DNA of 53,566 bases from Pseudomonas sp. RIT-PI-q. Lineage in GTDB: Bacteria > Pseudomonadota > Gammaproteobacteria > Pseudomonadales > Pseudomonadaceae. Both the position numbers and the translations under genes were made by a program. The stretch covers positions 1-53,566 of the forward strand of contig NZ_LHPC01000014.1 of the NCBI RefSeq assembly GCF_001297125.1, given 5' to 3'. Of this stretch, positions 1 through 7,597 are shown in pieces. Numbering within the stretch: the stretch's first letter is position 1; each line of letters begins with the position of its first letter. Below the pieces are notes generated by a model. The model had not been told where the DNA came from and made no database searches. It saw only the letters and a program-made list of their open reading frames with translations.

Positions 1-298
1 CCTCGCAGATCGCCTCGGCATCGGCGAAGTCGTTTTTGTTGCTTTTGACGTATGGACGTACGAGATGAGGTGCGATGAGCTTGGGCGTATGCCCCAGCTT
101 GGCGGCCTCCTGCGCCATGAAGTGGGCACCACCACAAGCTTCCATCACGACGGTGCAAGATTCCAGGTTGGCCAGATACCGAATGAGCGACACCCGATTG
201 AATTTTTTGCGGCAAAGCTCATGACCGCGATCATCTTGCGCATGCAGGTGAAAAGAGTGTTTTCCCAAGTCGATGGCGGCAATAGCTACTTTGTTCAT
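1..298 (-). CDS. IS110-family transposase (IS1111-type), N-terminal part, cut by window edge
   Basis: The minus-strand protein starts MNKVAIAAIDLGKHSFHLHA and runs off the left end after about 99 residues. It shows the DEDD RuvC-like catalytic layout of IS110 transposases: Asp in AAIDLGK, Glu in VVMEACGG and two Asp in KNDFADAE. The stretches EACGGAHF and RPYVKSNKND are typical of the IS1111 subgroup. These enzymes excise and insert circular IS intermediates guided by a short structured RNA encoded in the element. In the IS1111 subgroup that RNA lies downstream of the transposase, so it would be outside this window. Whether the copy is intact cannot be judged. The upstream IS end should lie between 299 and about 580. 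Confidence 0.9.
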   Translation of the reverse strand, partial: MNKVAIAAIDLGKHSFHLHAQDDRGHELCRKKFNRVSLIRYLANLESCTVVMEACGGAHFMAQEAAKLGHTPKLIAPHLVRPYVKSNKNDFADAEAICE

Positions 299-579
299 GG
301 CAACAGTCTCCGATGAGCCCCCGGTGAAAGCTTAGTGGGCGATCACAGGGGGCGGCGGGGGTAGCCATTTCATTAGGGTGTGCGTCGTTGCTGACTGATC
401 GGTATTAAGCCACCGCCCCTCCTCGTGCCATAAAAGCCAAACCAGAGGGTGTTTTGTCAATTACGGGTCGGATTTGGACAAGTCGGCCCCCTCTCGATCT
501 GATCGAATCGTTCTATGCGCCACCTTCGATTCCTGCAATCGAAAGGCAGGCAGATCAATCACTTGCACAAGGTACATCG

Positions 580-1362
580 ATGAACAACAGCGTCGTTATT
601 GGGGAACTCACCTGGCCCGAGTATGCAGAGAAGGTCGCGACGGGCTGCCCGATCTTTCTGCCCGTTGGCGCACTGGAACAGCACGGCCATCACATGTGCA
701 TGGAGGTGGACGTTCTGTTGCCTACCGCGATCTGCAAGGCGGTCGCGCAAAATGTCAGCGGCCTGGTGTTGCCGGCATTGGCCTATGGCTACAAGTCCCA
801 GCAGAAATCAGGCGGTGGCAACCACTTCCCGGGTACGACCAGCCTCGATGGCGCCACGCTGACCCATACCGTGCAGGACATCATCCGCGAACTGGCACGC
901 CACGGCGCCCGCAAACTGGTGATGATGAATGGGCACTATGAGAACTCGATGTTCATTGTCGAGGGCATCGACCTGGCCCTGCGAGAACTTCGCTACGCCG
1001 GCATCGATGACTTCAAAGTGGTGGTGCTGTCCTATTGGGATTTCGTCAACGACCCGGGTGTCATCGAAAAACTCTACCCCGATGGCTTCCTCGGTTGGGA
1101 CATCGAACATGGCGGCATTTTCGAAACCTCGTTGATGCTGGCGCTGCACCCCGACAAGGTCGATCTGAGCCGTGCGGTTGACCATCCTCCCGCCACCTTC
1201 CCACCGTATGACGTGTTCCCCATCATCCCGGAGCGCACCCCGGCGTGTGGAACATTGTCGTCGCCCAAAGGTTCGAGTCGCGAGAAAGGCGAGTTGATTC
1301 TTGAAGTGTGTGTCTCGGGCATCAGCGCTGCCGTGCGCGAGGCGTTCGATTTAGAAAATTAA
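580..1362 (+). CDS. crnA: Creatininase (creatinine amidohydrolase)
   Basis: Hydrolyses creatinine to creatine in the cytoplasm (EC 3.5.2.10). The 260-residue product matches the usual length of Pseudomonas creatininase. Metal ligands known in the family are visible: Glu33, His35 and Asp44 in ALEQHGHHMCMEVD, and His119 and Glu121 in MNGHYEN. The signatures GNHFPGTTSLDGATL and GWDIEHGG are also family-typical. An upstream in-frame ATG at 454 would add 42 residues with no family similarity. The start at 580 has AAGG about 8 bases upstream and gives the normal N-terminus. It lies just beyond the IS110 remnant and is followed by a REP pair and a permease gene. With the creatinase at 5907-7118 it forms the first step of creatinine use. 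Confidence 0.95.
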   Translation: MNNSVVIGELTWPEYAEKVATGCPIFLPVGALEQHGHHMCMEVDVLLPTAICKAVAQNVSGLVLPALAYGYKSQQKSGGGNHFPGTTSLDGATLTHTVQDIIRELARHGARKLVMMNGHYENSMFIVEGIDLALRELRYAGIDDFKVVVLSYWDFVNDPGVIEKLYPDGFLGWDIEHGGIFETSLMLALHPDKVDLSRAVDHPPATFPPYDVFPIIPERTPACGTLSSPKGSSREKGELILEVCVSGISAAVREAFDLEN

Positions 1363-1363
1363 A

Positions 1364-1466
1364 CCTGTAGGAGCGAGCTTGCTCGCGAAGGACTAGAGAG
1401 CGCTGCGTTGATTCAGAACGCCCGTGTCATCGTTATCCACCTTCGCGAGCGAGCTCGCTCCTACAG
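1364..1466. repeat. Inverted REP pair between crnA and the permease
   Basis: Two inverted arms of about 27 bases (1365-1391 and 1440-1466) begin with CTGTAGGAGCGAGC and its complement, with a spacer of about 48 bases. This is a Pseudomonas REP-type palindromic unit directly after the crnA stop. It has no T-run, so it is probably an mRNA-stabilising or processing structure rather than a classical terminator. Confidence 0.85.
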
Positions 1467-1492
1467 AGAGCCGTTGTTAACCCTCCAAGCAT

Positions 1493-1500
1493 AATAAAAA
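1493..1500 (+). promoter_or_regulatory. A-rich Crc/Hfq-like motif before the permease start
   Basis: AATAAAAA fits the AANAANAA catabolite-activity motif that Hfq/Crc binds in Pseudomonas mRNAs. It lies 12 bases before the ATG at 1512, overlapping the ribosome-binding region. The motif is short and AT-rich, so this is only a candidate. Confidence 0.35.
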
Positions 1501-1511
1501 GGGTAAGTCTC

Positions 1512-2888
1512 ATGTCCAGTTCAACTCTGGCCCCAGGCCTCAAGCAGCGTCACGTCACCATGCTCTCCATTGCCGGGGCCATCGGCGCCGGCCTGTTTAT
1601 CGGTTCAGGGCACGCCATCGCGTCGGCGGGCCCGGCCGCGATCCTGGCGTATATTTTTTCCGGCACCCTGGTGGTGCTGGTCATGCGCATGCTCGGTGAA
1701 ATGGCCGTCGCCTCGCCGGATACCGGGTCATTCTCGACCTACGCCGAGCGGGCGATGGGACGCAGCGCCGGCTTCACCATCGGCTGGTTGTATTGGTGGT
1801 TCTGGGTGCTGGTCATTCCGATTGAAGCCAGCGCCGCCGCCGCGATTTTGCACGCCTGGTTTCCGTCCATTGCAACGTGGGAGTTTGCGATCGCCGTCAC
1901 TGGATTGCTGACGTTGACCAACCTGTTCAGTGTCGCTCGTTACGGCGAGTTCGAGTTCTGGTTCGCCATGCTCAAAGTCATTGCGGTAGTGGGCTTTATC
2001 GCCCTTGGCGCGCTGGCCCTGGCGGGGGGATTACCGGAGACGACGGTGAGTGGCGTGGTGCAATTGAGCAAAGAGTTCGGTGGTTTCATGCCCAATGGCA
2101 TGACCGCCGTGATCGGCGCGATGCTCACCACCGTGTTCAGCTTCATGGGCACTGAAATCGTCACCATCGCCGCGGCGGAATCACAGAACCCCTCGAAACA
2201 GATCACCCGGGCGACCAACTCGGTCGTCTGGCGCATGGGGATTTTCTATATCGTCTCGGTGTTCCTGATCATCTCCATCGTGCCCTGGAACGACCCGATG
2301 CTGATGCAAGTCGGCTCGTATCAGAGAGCGCTTGAGTTGATGAACATTCCCCACGCGAAAATGATTGTCGATGTCGTCGTGTTGATTGCTGTCGCCAGTT
2401 GCCTTAACTCAGCGATCTATACGGCGTCACGCATGGTCTACTCGCTAAGCAAACGCGGGGATGGCCCGCAAGTGCTGCAGAAAACGTCGTCTTCAGGGGT
2501 GCCCTACATTGCGGTGCTGGCCAGTACAGCGGTGGGTTTCCTGACCACCGCACTGAATTATTTCGCGCCCAACGAAGTGTTCTCGTTCCTCCTGGCCAGC
2601 TCCGGCGCCGTTGCGCTGCTGGTCTATCTGGCCATTGCGGTTTCACAACTGGTCCTTCGCAAGAAGATGAATGCATCAGGACAGCCGATCGCGTTCAAGA
2701 TGTGGTTTTACCCCTGGCTGAGCTACCTGGTGATCTTCTGCATCCTGAGCATTCTGGTGGTTATGCTGATATTGCCCGAGCACCGCATGGAAGTGATTGC
2801 GACGGGTGCGCTCACTCTGTCCATCGTCTGCATGGGGGCAATTTTCAACGCCAAAAAGAGCGCCGTGCAGAAAGCTGGATTGGCGTGA
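1512..2888 (+). CDS. APC-superfamily amino acid permease (GabP/AnsP-like), creatinine cluster
   Basis: A 458-residue inner-membrane transporter with about twelve hydrophobic segments. The N-terminal LKQRHVTMLSIAGAIGAGLF and IGSGHAIASAGPAAILAY are the hallmark of the amino acid transporter family that includes GabP, AnsP and ProY. It is co-oriented with crnA and separated from it only by a REP pair, so uptake of creatinine, creatine or a related amide is a reasonable inference; the family by itself does not fix the substrate. A strong terminator follows at 2950-2987. An A-rich motif lies just before the start codon, hinting at carbon catabolite repression. Confidence 0.85.
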   Translation: MSSSTLAPGLKQRHVTMLSIAGAIGAGLFIGSGHAIASAGPAAILAYIFSGTLVVLVMRMLGEMAVASPDTGSFSTYAERAMGRSAGFTIGWLYWWFWVLVIPIEASAAAAILHAWFPSIATWEFAIAVTGLLTLTNLFSVARYGEFEFWFAMLKVIAVVGFIALGALALAGGLPETTVSGVVQLSKEFGGFMPNGMTAVIGAMLTTVFSFMGTEIVTIAAAESQNPSKQITRATNSVVWRMGIFYIVSVFLIISIVPWNDPMLMQVGSYQRALELMNIPHAKMIVDVVVLIAVASCLNSAIYTASRMVYSLSKRGDGPQVLQKTSSSGVPYIAVLASTAVGFLTTALNYFAPNEVFSFLLASSGAVALLVYLAIAVSQLVLRKKMNASGQPIAFKMWFYPWLSYLVIFCILSILVVMLILPEHRMEVIATGALTLSIVCMGAIFNAKKSAVQKAGLA

Positions 2889-2949
2889 ACACTTAACGCC
2901 TCGACGCTTCTTTGAGATATCGCGTCAACGATTAACCGGTCACCTCTTT

Positions 2950-2987
2950 CCGGTCCGCTCTCCACCACGAGCGGGCCGGTTTTTTTT
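2950..2987 (+). terminator. Rho-independent terminator of the permease gene
   Basis: An 11-bp GC-rich stem (2950-2960 with 2969-2979, one G-T pair), an 8-base loop, then eight T residues at 2980-2987. It lies 60 bases after the permease stop and isolates the following GlxA-type regulator. Confidence 0.9.
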
Positions 2988-3149
2988 GCCCCGCCTTCCC
3001 TGCTTCCGCCGCGAAATGCCTATTGATCGGGCACTCGGTGTAAGATCCAGAAACCCGAAAGCGGGCTTGATAACCATAAAAACGAGATGACGTTGCCACT
3101 TCCGGCGGCTAGCCGCAGAGCGCGTCACTGTTACAGTTGAGGAGCGGTA

Positions 3150-4169
3150 ATGATGGCGAAACTCCAGGTGGCGAAACCCGCTGCAGGACGTTCGGCGAAT
3201 GAACAAGGGCCAGTGAAGACCGTGGGCTTTCTGGTCATTCCCAACTTCACCACCATCGGCTTCGCCTCCGCCGTGGAAACCCTGCGGATGGCCAATATGG
3301 CCGCGCGCAAACCGATGTTCCGCACGGTGATCATCGCCGCCAGCCTGGACCCGGTCACGGCCAGCAACGGCATGCGCATCCTGCCCGACCACACCATCAC
3401 CGATGCGCCCAAGCTCGACATGCTGTTCGTTGTCGGATCGAACCCGATCGTCTCCAATCACAGCAGCCGGCCGCTGCTCAATTGGCTGCGCAAACTGGCG
3501 CATGATCAGGTGCCACTCGGCGGCATTTGCACCGGCAGCCATTTGTTGGCGCGTGCCGATTTGCTCAAGGGCTATCGCTGCACGATTCACTGGGAAGACA
3601 TCGAAGCGCTGAAGGAGCGTTTCCCGGGGATCATCATTTCCAACCAGTTGTTTGAGCTCGACCGTGATCGCTACACCTGCTCCGGTGGTGTGGCTTCCAT
3701 GGACATGACCCTGCAGTTGATCGCGCGCGAACCCGGTGGCCGGGACATCGCGGCGCATGCGGCCGAGTTGTTGTTGTGTGATCGGGTACGGGGCGCGAGG
3801 AAGCAACAACGAGTGCCCTTGCGGCAGAAGCTGGGCACCTCGCAGCCCAAGCTCAGCCAGATGGTGGCGATCATGGAAGCCAATCTCGAGGAGCCGGTGG
3901 GCCTTGAGGAACTTGCGCGTTTGAACGAGGTGTCGGTGCGGCAACTGGAGCGCCTGTTTCACAAGCACCTGCAACGCACACCGAGTCAGTATTACCTGGA
4001 ATTGCGCCTGTCACGGGCGCGGCAATTGCTGCTGCGCAGTGAATCGCAAGTCCGCGACATCGCCCTCGCCTGCGGCTTCGTTTCCCCGGCGCACTTCTCC
4101 AAATGCTACAGCCGGTTCTTCGGTGTATCGCCTATAGGCGAGCGTAAGCAAGTGGCTGCGGTGCATTGA
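3150..4169 (+). CDS. GlxA-type AraC-family regulator, creatinine cluster
   Basis: A 339-residue regulator. Its N-terminal DJ-1/PfpI-like domain (about residues 20-200) carries a nucleophile-elbow Cys in GGICTGSHLLA, and two AraC helix-turn-helix motifs follow (about 235-330: LEELARLNEVSVRQLERLF and VRDIALACGFVSPAHFSKCY). This architecture is shared with Pseudomonas regulators of quaternary amine metabolism such as GbdR, CdhR and SouR, the last of which responds to sarcosine. Because creatine breakdown yields sarcosine, this protein probably activates the flanking creatinine/creatine genes; that role is inferred from position. A GGAG precedes ATG ATG at 3150/3153 and either could be used. Confidence 0.9.
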   Translation: MMAKLQVAKPAAGRSANEQGPVKTVGFLVIPNFTTIGFASAVETLRMANMAARKPMFRTVIIAASLDPVTASNGMRILPDHTITDAPKLDMLFVVGSNPIVSNHSSRPLLNWLRKLAHDQVPLGGICTGSHLLARADLLKGYRCTIHWEDIEALKERFPGIIISNQLFELDRDRYTCSGGVASMDMTLQLIAREPGGRDIAAHAAELLLCDRVRGARKQQRVPLRQKLGTSQPKLSQMVAIMEANLEEPVGLEELARLNEVSVRQLERLFHKHLQRTPSQYYLELRLSRARQLLLRSESQVRDIALACGFVSPAHFSKCYSRFFGVSPIGERKQVAAVH

Positions 4170-4200
4170 TTGCTTGTCAGTATTGATGTTGGCCGGGCTG

Positions 4201-4300
4201 GCCCCTTCGCGGGCAAGCCCGCTCCCACATTTGATCTGGGTGAACACAGGTTGTGTGTCCACTGAAGATCTCCTGTGGGAGCGGGCTTGCCCGCGATGGC
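4201..4300. repeat. Inverted REP pair
   Basis: Two inverted copies of the GTGGGAGCGGGCTTGCCCGC type REP with a spacer of about 46 bases, between the convergent ends of the GlxA regulator (4169) and the MHS transporter (4305). It may act as a transcription barrier for both genes. Confidence 0.85.
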
Positions 4301-4304
4301 GTCC

Positions 4305-5645
4305 TCAGTCCTGCAACGCTTTATGCGCCGTTTCCCGACTCGCCAGCATGGCAATCAATGCCACCGCCGCTGCCGCCAGCAGATACCAGGCCGGGGCCAT
4401 TTTGTTGCCGGTCAGTTGGATCAGCCAGGTGGCGATAAACGGCGCGGTGCCGCCAAATACCGCATTGGCGATATTGAAGCTGAAGGCAAAACCACTGAAG
4501 CGCACGCGGGTGGGGAATATCTCGGCGAGGAAGCACGGCAAGGTGCCGTCGTTCATGGCCAGGATCGCGCCGAAGGCAATCTGGATCATCAGAATCACCA
4601 TCAGCGGCTGATTCTCCAACATCCCGAACAGCGGAAAGGTCAGCGCCAGGAACAGCACCGAAGCGGTCAGCAACATGGTTTTGCGTCCAAACCGGTCAGA
4701 CAGCTTGCCCATCAGAAAAATCAGCCCGATGTAGGTCGCCAGCGACACCGTTGACGCCAGGAACGAATCACTCTCGCTCATGCCCATCTCGGTCGACAGG
4801 TAAGTCGGCATGTAGCTGAGCAACAGGTAAAACGCCACCGCGTTCAGACAGGTCACACCAATGCCGATCATCACGCTGCGCCGGTGTACGGTGAGCAATT
4901 CACGAACCGGAGCGTGGGTCGCGCACTCCTTCGCTTCGAGGCGTTTTTCCATCTCCAGGAACTTCGGCGTGTCTTGCAAACTCATGCGGATATAGCGCCC
5001 CACCAGACCGAACGGCGCTGCCAGCAGAAAGGGCAAGCGCCAGCCCCAACTGTGCAAATCGTCAACACTCATCCACGCATGCAGACCGGCGACAAACACC
5101 GCGCCGAACAGCAAGCCGGCCGCCGTACTCGCCGGGACAATGCTGGTGTACAACCCGCGTTTACCCTCGGGGGCATACTCGGCGAGAAAGGCCGATGCGC
5201 CGGCGTACTCACCGGAAGCCGAGAAGCCCTGGAACAGGCGAATCAGCAACAACAAGGCCGGCGCCCACAGGCCAATATGGTTGTAGGTCGGCAGGATGCC
5301 GATGCAGAAGGTCGAGACCGACATAATCAGAATCGACCAGGACAACGCACTGCGCCGCCCGTATTTGTCACCGAAATGCCCCCAGACCAGTCCACCCAGC
5401 GGGCGAACGATGAACGACAGCGCGAACACCGCGAATGTCGCCAGCAGCGCGGTGGCCTTGTCGGTCTGCGGAAAAAACGTCAGCGCGATGACAGTTGCCA
5501 GATAGCCGTAGGCCGCATAGTCGAACCACTCGACGAAGTTGCCCATGAAGCTGGCACTGGCTGCGCGCCGCAGGGCCTTGCGCTCGGATGTCTGTTCAAG
5601 TTGCTGTGCCAGGGTCGGCGTCAGGCTTGCGCTTTGGGTGCTCAT
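4305..5645 (-). CDS. MFS metabolite:H+ symporter (MHS family), probable creatine/creatinine uptake
   Basis: A 446-residue, twelve-segment inner-membrane transporter. MHS-family marks are SFMGNFVEWFDYAAYGYLAT at the first helix, GHFGDKYGRRSAL in the 2-3 loop and RLFQGFSASGEYAGA. The family includes KgtP, ProP and ShiA, which carry carboxylates, betaine and shikimate. It lies on the minus strand directly downstream of the creatinase gene, about 260 bases away across a terminator and a REP pair. Uptake of creatine, creatinine or sarcosine is therefore plausible but unproven. Because the terminator at 5871-5899 intervenes, it probably has its own promoter. Confidence 0.88.
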   Translation of the reverse strand: MSTQSASLTPTLAQQLEQTSERKALRRAASASFMGNFVEWFDYAAYGYLATVIALTFFPQTDKATALLATFAVFALSFIVRPLGGLVWGHFGDKYGRRSALSWSILIMSVSTFCIGILPTYNHIGLWAPALLLLIRLFQGFSASGEYAGASAFLAEYAPEGKRGLYTSIVPASTAAGLLFGAVFVAGLHAWMSVDDLHSWGWRLPFLLAAPFGLVGRYIRMSLQDTPKFLEMEKRLEAKECATHAPVRELLTVHRRSVMIGIGVTCLNAVAFYLLLSYMPTYLSTEMGMSESDSFLASTVSLATYIGLIFLMGKLSDRFGRKTMLLTASVLFLALTFPLFGMLENQPLMVILMIQIAFGAILAMNDGTLPCFLAEIFPTRVRFSGFAFSFNIANAVFGGTAPFIATWLIQLTGNKMAPAWYLLAAAAVALIAMLASRETAHKALQD

Positions 5646-5744
5646 TGGGCACCTCCGGTGTGAGAGGTGCGGTGATCTTGATGAAACGTCGGGACGTTGA
5701 ACATGACAAAACCCTCTATTGTTTTACTTGGCAGGGTTAAGGCT

Positions 5745-5830
5745 CTGTAGGAGCTGCCGAAGGCTGCGATCTTTTGATCTTGATCTTAAAAATAAAATCA
5801 AAAGATCGCAGCCTTCGGCAGCTCCTACAG
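5745..5830. repeat. Long perfect inverted repeat (REP-like)
   Basis: Arms of about 34 bases (5745-5778 and 5797-5830) starting CTGTAGGAGCTGCCGAAGG are perfectly complementary around a short AT-rich loop. The stem includes GATCTTTTGATC, also found in the element at 24428-24530. It lies upstream of the MHS transporter, in the gap below the creatinase gene. Confidence 0.85.
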
Positions 5831-5870
5831 GGTTGATGCTGCGCGCTCTGGCGTGCGCATGCATCATGGT

Positions 5871-5899
5871 AAAACGCCGCACAGGTTCACTGTGCGGCG
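5871..5899 (-). terminator. Rho-independent terminator of the creatinase gene
   Basis: Read on the minus strand, a 10-bp GC stem (CGCCGCACAG with its complement, 5875-5899, 5-base loop) is followed by TTTT (5871-5874). It begins 8 bases after the creatinase stop codon. Confidence 0.85.
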
Positions 5900-5906
5900 T
5901 GCGATC

Positions 5907-7118
5907 TTACTTTTTGATGATGTTGTGTTCCGGGCCATACGGGAATTGGGTGATGTTTTCCCCGCCCTGTTCGTTGACGATCAAGATGTCGTGTTCACGA
6001 TAACCACCGGCACCCGGAAGGCCTTCGGGCAGCATGATCATCGGCTCGATGGACACCACCATTCCCGGTTCCAGAACGGTGTCGATGTCTTCGCGCAGTT
6101 CCAGCCCGGCTTCGCGGCCGTAGTAGTGGCTCAGCGTACCGAAGGAGTGGCCGTAGCCGAAGGTGCGGTATTGCAGCAGATCGTGTTCCAGGAAGATCTC
6201 GTTCAATTGCAGGGCGATATCGCAGCAGCGCATGCCCGGCTTGATCAGTTTCAGACCGGCCTCGTGCACCTTGACGTTGACTTCCCACAAGCGCAGGTGC
6301 TCGTCGGAACAGTGGTCGAGGAACAAGGTGCGTTCCAGCGCGGTGTAGTAACCGGCGATCATCGGGAAGCAATTGAGGCTGAGGATGTCGCCCTTGTTGA
6401 CCTTGCGCGACGTCACCGGGTTATGCGCGCCGTCGGTGTTGATGCCGGACTGGAACCAGGTCCAGGTGTCCATCAGTTCGGAGTCCGGGAACGTGCGGGC
6501 AATCTCGCGCACCATGGCCTGCGTGGCGTGCAGGGCCACTTCGTATTCCGGCACCTGGTCACGCAAGGCTTCGACGATGGCGGCACCGCCAATGTCTGCC
6601 ACGCGGGCGCCGTGACGAATGATCGCGTGCTCTTCGGCGGACTTGATCATGCGCATGCGCATGCACGGTGCGGCGATGTCCACCAGTTCAGCCTGCGGAT
6701 AGCGGCTGGCCAGTTTGTCGCGGTTGAGCAAATTCAGATGGTCGAACTCGATGCCGATACGCCCGGCTTTCGGCAAGGCTTGCTGGATGGCGACGAAGTA
6801 GTTGTCGCGTTGCCAGTCGGTATAGACGATGTTTTCAGTGCCGACAGTCCGGCGCCAAGGTTGGCCACCATCAATGTTGGCGCTGATGGTCACGGCGCTG
6901 TCCTGGGTCACGACCAGCGCGTACTGGCGACCGAATGAGCAATACAGGAAATCGCTGTAGTAATTGATGTTGTGATAGGAAGTGAAGACTGCCGCGTCGA
7001 TATTGTTCTGCGCCAGATACGCCCGCAGCTTGGCCTGGCGGTTGGCATATTCCTGAGCCGAGAACGTCGGGCTCACTTTCTCGCCGTTCTTGATCTGGAT
7101 GGTTTTCGGCATTTGCAT
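5907..7118 (-). CDS. Creatinase (creatine amidinohydrolase)
   Basis: Hydrolyses creatine to sarcosine and urea (EC 3.5.3.3). The 403-residue length and the start MQMPKTIQIKNG equal those of the Pseudomonas putida enzyme. The fold is the M24 'pita-bread' family, but with creatinase active-site residues rather than a dinuclear metal site: the catalytic His232 (GINTDGAHNP), Glu262 (YYTALERTLF), His324 (GYGHSFG), Glu358 (SIEPM) and His376 (YREHD). An AAGGA Shine-Dalgarno lies 8 bases before the ATG at 7118. The open frame continues upstream into repeat DNA, but that extension has no family similarity. It ends at a clear terminator. Confidence 0.96.
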   Translation of the reverse strand: MQMPKTIQIKNGEKVSPTFSAQEYANRQAKLRAYLAQNNIDAAVFTSYHNINYYSDFLYCSFGRQYALVVTQDSAVTISANIDGGQPWRRTVGTENIVYTDWQRDNYFVAIQQALPKAGRIGIEFDHLNLLNRDKLASRYPQAELVDIAAPCMRMRMIKSAEEHAIIRHGARVADIGGAAIVEALRDQVPEYEVALHATQAMVREIARTFPDSELMDTWTWFQSGINTDGAHNPVTSRKVNKGDILSLNCFPMIAGYYTALERTLFLDHCSDEHLRLWEVNVKVHEAGLKLIKPGMRCCDIALQLNEIFLEHDLLQYRTFGYGHSFGTLSHYYGREAGLELREDIDTVLEPGMVVSIEPMIMLPEGLPGAGGYREHDILIVNEQGGENITQFPYGPEHNIIKK

Positions 7119-7281
7119 GTCATTTATCCTTGTCATTGTTTGAGCTACAGAAGGCGCCAATCTGGCGGGCCGCTGAAGATCATTCGAACAGATGCAAAGC
7201 ACGGTTTTTTGCGCGAATCCGACCTGTAGTTGGTCATATCCGCTGTTTACAAAAGCCCCCATCAAAGGCCGCCATAACGCG

Positions 7282-7536
7282 CCCCGTAGCGAGGCTGCGT
7301 CCGGCCCTGTAGGAGCTGTCGAGCTTTGCGAGGCTGCGATCGGCCCTGTAGGAGCTGTCGAGCTTGCGAGGCTGCGATCGGCTGCGCAGCAGTCGTAAAC
7401 CCTGAGGACGCGGTCAGTCAGATACACCACATTGTCTGATTTCACGACTGCTTCGCAGCCGATCGCAGCCTCGCAAAGCTCGACAGCTCCTACAGGGCCG
7501 GACGCAGCCTCGCAAGCTCGACAGCTGCTACAGGGG
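7282..7536. repeat. Nested palindromic repeat element (compound REP)
   Basis: This fills most of the 478-base gap between the creatinase and the next regulator. The core (7344-7497) is an inverted repeat whose arms begin CCCTGTAGGAGCTGTCGAGC and whose loop carries GCAGTCGTAAACCCTGAGG. A second copy of the arm unit is repeated in tandem outside it on each side (about 7303-7343 and 7498-7536). A related core with the same conserved loop occurs at 49121-49262. No gene is seen here. The remaining bases (7119-7281) hold the creatinase leader. Confidence 0.85.
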
Positions 7537-7553
7537 TTTGTGTTGCAGAAACC

Positions 7554-7578
7554 AAAATGCCCCTGCTTGGCGGGGGCA
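7554..7578 (-). terminator. Rho-independent terminator of the second GlxA-type gene
   Basis: On the minus strand, a 6-bp stem TGCCCC/GGGGCA (7558-7578, 9-base loop) is followed by TTTT (7554-7557). It lies 20 bases past the stop codon at 7598. Confidence 0.75.
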
Positions 7579-7597
7579 TTGGCAAAGGGTCGCGCGG

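Noticed and set aside
299..453. Guide (bridge/seek) RNA of the IS110 element in the upstream flank
   Set aside because: The transposase resembles the IS1111 subgroup, whose RNA lies downstream of the gene. The GC-rich pairing here is weak evidence alone.
454..579. N-terminal extension of creatininase by 42 residues
   Set aside because: The extension has no family similarity and the start at 580 has a Shine-Dalgarno and the normal family N-terminus.
2940..3974. 344-codon minus-strand frame across the GlxA regulator
   Set aside because: Antisense shadow of a well-supported AraC-family gene; it also runs through the terminator.
4884..5663. Long open frame opposite the MHS transporter
   Set aside because: Composition-driven shadow; the minus-strand transporter has full family motifs.
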